From Coprobacillus sp. CAG:605 (lineage in GTDB: Bacteria; Bacillota_I; Bacilli_A; RF39; UBA660), in assembly GCA_000433255.1 (NCBI GenBank), contig HF998249.1, positions 1 through 24,989 of the forward strand: a DNA stretch of 24,989 nt, in the 5' to 3' direction. The first letter of the stretch is position 1, and the number at the start of each line of letters is the position of its first letter. The position numbers and the translations under genes were made by a program. The notes below the pieces were generated by a model. That model saw nothing but the letters and a program-made list of their open reading frames with translations, searched no databases and was not told where the DNA came from. This document shows positions 21,915-24,989 of the stretch, piece after piece.

Positions 21915-23078
21915 ATGCATTTATTTAGAGCGTTAAATGATTTTGATATGGAGTGTATTTCTAAGTATAGTATTATATCTTGCAACTTATTTAGAAGTTA
22001 TCTTGATGTTAGTACAAAAGAGGAAGCTAAGAAAATTATGACGGAGTTAGTTAGCACTAATATTACAACTTCTTTAGATAGAATAATTGGTCATGTTAAT
22101 GGCAAGGCTTTGAACTATTCTTGTTGGATTTCAACATCAGATGATTTATTATTTACTTTAAAAGAGTATGCTATACCTCAAAGTGGAACTTATAATATTG
22201 ATTTGTATCGTAAGAATGTGGCTATTTTGGAATTTGATAAAAGTGATAAGATTAACCTAGCTAGTTTAGATTTTAAAGATAAAGATGAATATAAAAAGAT
22301 GTATAGTAAAACTTTAGATTTAACAAATAATAAATTAGATGATTACTTTAATCAAGGCTTAATTAAGCCTTTGAGTACTAATGAAGATTCTTTTAAAGTT
22401 TCGATTGATTCATGGTGTAAAAGTCATGATCCGGAGTTAGAGTTAAGTCTTCATGGAATAAGTGGCTTTGCTTCTAAAGCAGGGGAAAATGTTGTTTATT
22501 ATAGAATAAATAAAGATAAGATAAAAAGAGTCTTAACTCCTTTAGATCAAGACATTATTTATGCTATATTTATTGATTTAATAAGAAAAGATAAGAAAGA
22601 AGAAAGAAATCTAAGTAAAATAGAAGAACACAATTATATGTTATTGGCTTTAAACGAATACTTAGATAAGTATGCTAATATAGATAATGATATTTATATA
22701 AGTAATTATGGTTTTAGTAAGACAGAAATGGCTATGATTGAAAACTTATATAAAGTAGATGCAAATGGACATTATAATGCTCTTATAAATAATGTTGTAG
22801 GGGATTGTAAAAATATTGATGCTGTAAAATATTATGAGCATTTAAAGAATATTAAGAGAAATATTATAAGTAAGATTACAGGTCTTGATAATGTTATGCT
22901 TCTTGATGATGATATTGCAGTTTTAAATGAAAAATTGTATCAAGAGAAAAAGGCTCTTTTAAATGATGCGACGTTTAAAAAGTATTTGAATGATGTTATT
23001 TATTATCAAGATAGTAATTATCTAATTATATCAGGTAATGAATTAAAGAAAGGTTTAACGAAAAAGAAAAAGTCTTAA
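21915..23078 (+). CDS. Unknown 387-aa protein with a possible ADP-ribosyltransferase-like N-terminal domain
   Basis: No named family recognised with certainty. The N-terminus shows the ordered pattern of R-S-E/H-type ADP-ribosyltransferase folds: LFRAL (R5) on a first strand, IIGHVNG (H60), then CWISTSDD (STS at 73-75), followed by a helix LLFTLKEYA and a strand NVAILEF. The catalytic glutamate cannot be assigned confidently, so this is an inference. The remaining part, about residues 190-387, is helical and charged with no known motif, ending in a lysine-rich tail. There is no signal peptide, so it acts in the cytoplasm. AAGGTGAT precedes the ATG at 21915; a GTG at 21906 in the same frame falls within that site and is less likely. 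It is divergent from the 125-aa gene and ends in a terminator. Confidence 0.7.
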   Translation: MHLFRALNDFDMECISKYSIISCNLFRSYLDVSTKEEAKKIMTELVSTNITTSLDRIIGHVNGKALNYSCWISTSDDLLFTLKEYAIPQSGTYNIDLYRKNVAILEFDKSDKINLASLDFKDKDEYKKMYSKTLDLTNNKLDDYFNQGLIKPLSTNEDSFKVSIDSWCKSHDPELELSLHGISGFASKAGENVVYYRINKDKIKRVLTPLDQDIIYAIFIDLIRKDKKEERNLSKIEEHNYMLLALNEYLDKYANIDNDIYISNYGFSKTEMAMIENLYKVDANGHYNALINNVVGDCKNIDAVKYYEHLKNIKRNIISKITGLDNVMLLDDDIAVLNEKLYQEKKALLNDATFKKYLNDVIYYQDSNYLIISGNELKKGLTKKKKS

Positions 23079-23096
23079 TTTATTTAGGATTTTTTT
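23071..23096 (+). terminator. Terminator after the 387-aa protein gene
   Basis: AGTCTTAA (23071-23078) pairs with TTAGGATT (23084-23091) with two G-U pairs, loop TTTAT, and T residues to 23096. It overlaps the stop codon. Confidence 0.6.
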
Positions 23097-23121
23097 CTAA
23101 CTTCATTATTGGTATTGTTTG

Positions 23122-23130
23122 TGTTAAAAT
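23122..23130 (+). promoter_or_regulatory. Probable extended -10 promoter of the small protein/helicase operon
   Basis: TGTTAAAAT at 23122-23130 with no convincing -35 (TTCATT at 23102-23107). It leaves a leader of about 15-17 bases before the first ATG. Confidence 0.4.
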
Positions 23131-23153
23131 TAGGATAGAAAGTTGGACTAGTG

Positions 23154-23390
23154 ATGAAACAAAATTATGGAAAAGTTTTAGAAGTGTTTATTCCTAATGA
23201 TGAAGGAATAGATAGTAAAAATATTGGTTTTAAAGTTTTGGTAGATGATGGTACAAAAATAGAGATTATAGAAGAACAAGATGAATTTAATTCCAATATT
23301 TTTAGAGATGATGAGGTTATAATTACAAGACAGATAATCGATAATAAGGAATTTACTGATATTGAGTTAGTTGGTGATATGGATGAGTAA
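23154..23390 (+). CDS. Small acidic hypothetical protein, 78 aa, upstream of the helicase
   Basis: No family recognised. The sequence is strongly strand-forming and acidic (GKVLEVFIPNDEGIDSKNIG, FKVLVDDGTKIEIIEEQDEF, EVIITRQIIDNKEFTDIELV), suggesting a small beta-barrel or Sm/OB-like domain. I take the ATG at 23154; the GTG one codon before is an alternative. The ribosome binding site is weak (AAAGTTGGA). The stop overlaps the helicase start by 8 bp, so the two are translationally coupled and probably work together. Confidence 0.65.
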   Translation: MKQNYGKVLEVFIPNDEGIDSKNIGFKVLVDDGTKIEIIEEQDEFNSNIFRDDEVIITRQIIDNKEFTDIELVGDMDE

Positions 23391-23419
23391 TTTTAATTTA
23401 TATCCCCATAATAAAGAGT

Positions 23420-23741
23420 CTTATGAAAAAATAAAAGAAGGTTTTAAAACTTCTAATATTGTTGGAATAGTACACGCAACTGGTACAGGAAAGTCTTTTA
23501 ATGCGCTGGAATATGTCTCTGATAATACGAATGAAAATATATTATACGTTGTGCCTTATATTGGAATTATTGAACATTTACTTATGAAAAGATAAAGGAA
23601 GGTTTTGAATCTTCCAATATTGTTGGGATAGTACACGCAACTGGTACGGGAAAATCTTTTAATGCTTTAGAATATGTTTCTGATAATACGGACGAAAATA
23701 TATTATACGTTGTGCCATCTCTTGGTATTATTGAACATTTA
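23420..23741 (+). repeat. 161-bp diverged tandem duplication (helicase motif I)
   Basis: Copies 23420-23580 and 23581-23741 both begin CTTATGAAAA and end ATTGAACATTTA. By hand count they differ at 18 of 161 positions, but the encoded peptides differ at only five residues. Confidence 0.92.
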
Positions 23742-24497
23742 AAAAATATTATTGCTAAATCAGGCTTTGTTTTAGAAAAAGATTTTCCTAACTTAAAATT
23801 TTGCACTTATATGAGTTTTGTAAATCTATCAAGAGAAGAGTTAAAAAATATCAAAGTTGATACATTGATTTTAGATGAATTCCATCATTTAGGGGCACCA
23901 GTGTGGGGTTCAAGAATTAATACATTGATTAAAACTCACTCAAATATTAAAGTGCTTGGTATGACGGCTTATACAGTAAGGGATAGAAATACGCCTTATG
24001 AAAGAGATATGGCAAATCCCGATACTGCCGAGTTATTTTCTAATCATATTGTTAGTAGATATGATTTATGTGATGCGATGGTTGATGGTGTTTTACCAAA
24101 ACCAATATATAAGACAGCATATGTTAACTTAATAGAGGATGTCGATTATTTAGAAAAAAGATTAGCTAAGTTAGACCATAATTCTTCAAAATATATTGAT
24201 TGTGAAAAGGTCTTAAGGGACGTAAAAAGACAAATTGCCAATGCTTTAAGTATGAAGGAGCTTGTTAAGGAGAATTTAAAACCAAATGGTAAATATATTT
24301 ATTTTTGCCCAATGATGTCAGAAAAAAATGTTAATGATATTGATACGATAATGAAAGAAGCCAAAGGTTGGTTTTTAGAGATGGGTTTAACGGAAGAGGA
24401 GATAATGGGTACTTTAGGTAAGAAAAATAGAGATGCTTTTTATAATGATATTGATTTAGATAATCGTGATACTTCTAATAAATTAAGAGTAATGTTT

Positions 24498-24755
24498 GCC
24501 ATAAATCAGTATAATGAAGGAGTACATGCACCAAATGTTGATGGCGTTATTTTGGGACGTAGTACATGTTCAGATATAGTTTATTTTGAACAAATAGGTA
24601 GGGCTTTAGCTGTCCGTGGAGATATTGCCATAAACCAGTATAACGAAGGTGTTCATGCACCAAATGTTGATGGAGTTATTTTGGGGCGTGGTACTTGTTC
24701 AGATATAGTATATTTTGAACAAATAGGTAGAGCTTTGTCTGTCCGTGGAGATACG
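24498..24755 (+). repeat. 129-bp diverged tandem duplication (helicase motifs V-VI)
   Basis: Copies 24498-24626 and 24627-24755 both begin GCCATAAA. By hand count about 12 positions differ, with only two amino-acid changes (S to G, A to S) outside the junction. The period is exactly 43 codons, so the frame is kept. Confidence 0.92.
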
Positions 24756-24989
24756 GAAGAAAAGTTAAATAAGTTATCGCAGATGTCTTTCGAGGAATTA
24801 ACAGCACTTGCTAGAAATAATAAAGTTGAAATAGACATTAGAGATACAAAAGAAGATATTGCCAATAAGTTAGTTTCACCTTTGATAATTGATTTAAGTA
24901 ATAACTATGAGTATATTGCAGACCTGGAGAATGATTTAAAAGATAAAATTAGAGAAGCAAGTTTAAGACATAGCACAGCTAAATCACCA

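Larger units (their letters stand above)
23383..24989 (+). pseudogene. DEAD/DEAH-box (SF2) helicase, frame-disrupted by an internal duplication, continuing past the window
   Basis: The gene starts with ATG 23383 (MSNFNLYPHNKESYEKI) and encodes a superfamily 2 helicase of the kind that often carries helicase-associated domains. Motif I is HATGTGKS, motif II LDEFHHLG, motif III GMTAYTVRD, and motif VI QIGRAL.VR. A 161-bp tandem duplication (23420-23580 and 23581-23741) repeats the motif I region. Because 161 is not a multiple of three, the original frame stops at 23595, while the frame of the second copy is open from there to the window end. No start codon in the second frame lies upstream of its Walker A. 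A second, in-frame duplication of 129 bp (24498-24626, 24627-24755) repeats the motif V/VI region as 43 residues. As written, no intact helicase is made. Mis-assembly of two strains is a serious alternative. Confidence 0.85.

Noticed and set aside
23582..23600. Programmed -1 frameshift that would rescue the helicase at the duplication junction
   Set aside because: The required shift is -1, but ATGAAAAGATAA is not a standard slippery heptamer, and the rescued protein would still contain two Walker A segments.
23582..24865. Minus-strand frames of about 70 codons at 23582-23806 and 24653-24865
   Set aside because: They are antisense to the helicase coding frame and arise from its codon pattern, including the duplicated blocks.

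Overview
The window is clearly AT-rich DNA with low-GC Firmicutes habits: AGGAG-type ribosome binding sites, TTGACA/TATAAT-like promoters with 17-bp spacers, short hairpin-plus-T terminators, and tightly packed genes. An [FeFe]-hydrogenase, a secreted EndA-type nuclease and two large anchored surface proteins suggest an anaerobic, probably gut-associated member of the Bacilli/Erysipelotrichia/Mollicutes-like lineages. That placement is an inference from gene content and style. All 21 readable gene ends use TAA (13) or TAG (8) and none uses TGA, while tryptophan is encoded by TGG.

Layout. 1-1201 is the 3' part of a surface protein, ending in a terminator. Immediately after the terminator lies the 5' part of a group IIC intron (about 1237-1583) without its reverse transcriptase or domain V. 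A glycosyltransferase gene (1736-2722) with an apparently leaderless promoter follows. Next is an ABC exporter/two-component module (2776-7999: ATPase, 870-aa MacB/FtsX-type permease, OmpR-type regulator, histidine kinase) that runs into a pectin-acetylesterase/Notum-like hydrolase (8006-9103). A 33-bp tandem repeat array then precedes an AAA/DUF4143 ATPase (9274-10578). A tRNA-Glu(CUC), a hypothetical gene, a decayed RhuM-family gene, another hypothetical gene and a convergent nitroreductase fill 10.6-13.1 kb. The unassigned stretch 13.06-13.58 kb carries several inverted repeats, two of them interleaved.

From 13.6 to 17.3 kb on the plus strand come YbaK, an Mbeg1-like alpha/beta hydrolase, an M2-type [FeFe]-hydrogenase and a membrane-anchored nuclease. 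On the minus strand (17.3-21.8 kb) are a second anchored surface protein, glutamyl-tRNA synthetase, a class-I glutamine amidotransferase (peptidase C26 type) and a hypothetical protein. Divergent from the last is a 387-aa protein whose N-terminus looks like an ADP-ribosyltransferase fold. The window ends inside a two-gene unit: a 78-aa protein overlapping a DEAD/DEAH helicase.

The strongest anomaly is in that helicase. It contains two separate tandem, diverged duplications. One is 161 bp, out of frame, and duplicates the Walker A region. The other is 129 bp, in frame, and duplicates motifs V/VI. Both copies differ by about 10% with mostly silent changes. This points to chimerism between two functional alleles or paralogues, either biological or from assembly, rather than drift after a simple duplication. 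Other points worth following are the group IIC intron remnant, the 33-bp repeats at the DUF4143 promoter, the structured intergenic region and the putative ADP-ribosyltransferase.
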